Assembly (NCBI GenBank): GCA_035524675.1
Contig: DATKOK010000084.1
Coordinates: 1-5,554 of the forward strand
Source: FEN-987 sp035524675
Lineage (GTDB): Archaea > Thermoproteota > Bathyarchaeia > 40CM-2-53-6
Reading direction: 5' to 3'
Length of the DNA stretch: 5,554 nucleotides
Numbering within the stretch: the first letter of the stretch is position 1; every line of letters begins with the position of its first letter. Positions 5,279 through 5,554 of the stretch are shown here, one piece after another. A program made the position numbers and the translations under genes. Below the pieces are notes generated by a model. It worked only from the letters and a program-made list of their open reading frames with translations, ran no database searches and had not been told where the DNA came from.

Positions 5279-5330
5279 GTTTTAAAACGTTTTAAAACGT
5301 TTTTTGAGACGTTTCTAAACGTTTGAGACG
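5279..5330. repeat. Tandem GTTT...AC repeat array with two perfect palindromes
   Basis: Five units follow without spacers: GTTTTAAAAC (5279-5288), GTTTTAAAAC (5289-5298), GTTTTTTGAGAC (5299-5310), GTTTCTAAAC (5311-5320) and GTTTGAGAC (5321-5329). The first two are identical, self-complementary 10-mers. All units keep a GTTT start and an AC end at a 9-12 bp period, close to one helical turn, so bound proteins would sit on one face of the DNA. Iterons of a replication origin, arm-type integrase sites or an operator array would all look like this. The T6 run at 5300-5305 could also end transcription. Confidence 0.65.
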
Positions 5331-5430
5331 CCCGATTGAAAAATCTGCAACTGCCGTCGAGTAGTCTTGTCTCCAGACCGTGTAGTTTACCTCCCGAAAT
5401 TGATCATGTTCAGCAAATCAAACCTGTCGC

Positions 5431-5441
5431 AATATCAATAT
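5431..5441 (+). promoter_or_regulatory. Possible TATA element for the gene at 5478
   Basis: AATATCAATAT is the most TATA-like stretch at a suitable distance. A start about 26 bp downstream would fall near 5462 and leave a 15-nt leader that just includes the ribosome binding site. The match to a TATA consensus is imperfect. Confidence 0.35.
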
Positions 5442-5466
5442 GCCAATTGAATTCGACTAGAGAGGC

Positions 5467-5472
5467 AGGTGG
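5467..5472 (+). promoter_or_regulatory. Ribosome binding site of the gene at 5478
   Basis: AGGTGG, complementary to the 3' end of archaeal 16S rRNA, lies 5 nt before ATG 5478. It selects this ATG over the in-frame ATG at 5493. Confidence 0.75.
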
Positions 5473-5477
5473 AATCG

Positions 5478-5554
5478 ATGGAATTCATCTTCATGCTAAC
5501 GCACCATGATGTTACGATTCCGAACGCGTTGCAAGTGTTTGACGAGGTTAAGGA
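5478..5554 (+). CDS. Unidentified protein, N-terminal 25 codons (runs off right edge)
   Basis: The frame opens with ATG 5478 after a good Shine-Dalgarno sequence and reads M-E-F-I-F-M-L-T-H-H-D-V-T-I-P-N-A-L-Q-V before leaving the window. A hydrophobic first strand followed by a polar turn and an amphipathic helix resembles the first beta-alpha unit of a TIM-barrel-type enzyme. I have a weak memory of uncharacterised archaeal proteins that begin this way. No catalytic residue can be assigned from so little sequence, and no gene name is justified. There is no signal peptide. It points away from the mobile-element debris and probably belongs to the host chromosome. Confidence 0.7.
   Translation, partial: MEFIFMLTHHDVTIPNALQVFDEVK

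Larger units (their letters stand above)
5028..5477. other. Intergenic stretch between tRNA-Ser and the next gene, with probable mobile-element debris
   Basis: These 450 bases hold no intact gene that I can recognise. They contain a hairpin just after the tRNA, a 51-codon integrase-like fragment, a palindromic repeat array at 5279-5330, and about 135 bases with no clear coding or structural signal before the promoter and ribosome site of the final gene. I looked for a second copy of the tRNA 3' end (a right attachment site) and did not find one in the window. Confidence 0.6.

Noticed and set aside
5225..5335. A possible continuation of the integrase as a coding frame through the repeat array.
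   Set aside because: The frames here are short and the repeat structure explains the composition better than a protein does. Only a very weak similarity is seen before 5280.

Overview
This window most likely comes from an archaeon, probably of the TACK group (Thermoproteota or Nitrososphaerota-like). That placement is an inference. The evidence is a serine tRNA gene interrupted by a short intron with a bulge-helix-bulge-type fold, TATA boxes at archaeal spacing, a probably leaderless mRNA, and surface-protein and winged-helix families typical of these lineages. GC content looks moderate.

The left part is coded on the minus strand. At 1-503 lies the N-terminal part of a repetitive beta-solenoid (bactofilin-like) protein that runs off the left edge and has no normal start codon in its frame. 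Next come a small winged-helix regulator (711-998), a GNAT acetyltransferase (1076-1540), a MOSC-domain protein (1568-2041) and a 919-residue membrane-anchored surface protein with an embedded alpha/beta-hydrolase-like domain (2051-4810). Transcription runs right to left. The surface-protein gene is therefore promoter-proximal, with a TATA box about 25 bp before its ATG. The MOSC and GNAT genes follow it closely: 9 nt and 27 nt gaps, and the MOSC ribosome binding site overlaps the preceding stop. These three look like one operon. The wHTH gene could be a fourth member or could use its own promoter in the 77-nt gap.

The right part is on the plus strand. A divergent TATA box serves tRNA-Ser(GCT), 4916-5027. 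This gene carries an encoded CCA, a long variable arm and a 24-nt intron in the D-loop. Just downstream are a hairpin and then a 51-codon fragment resembling the N-terminal domain of an archaeal tyrosine recombinase. A compact array of about 10-bp GTTT...AC repeats follows (5279-5330), including two tandem perfect palindromes. I read 5028 to about 5330 as the decayed end of an element that once integrated at the tRNA. From 5478 a new gene with a good Shine-Dalgarno sequence begins and leaves the window after 25 codons.

The most interesting items are the D-loop tRNA intron, the integrase remnant with its palindromic repeat array, the two-module surface protein that looks like a tandem duplication and fusion with a hydrolase in the second copy, and the solenoid gene with the missing start codon.
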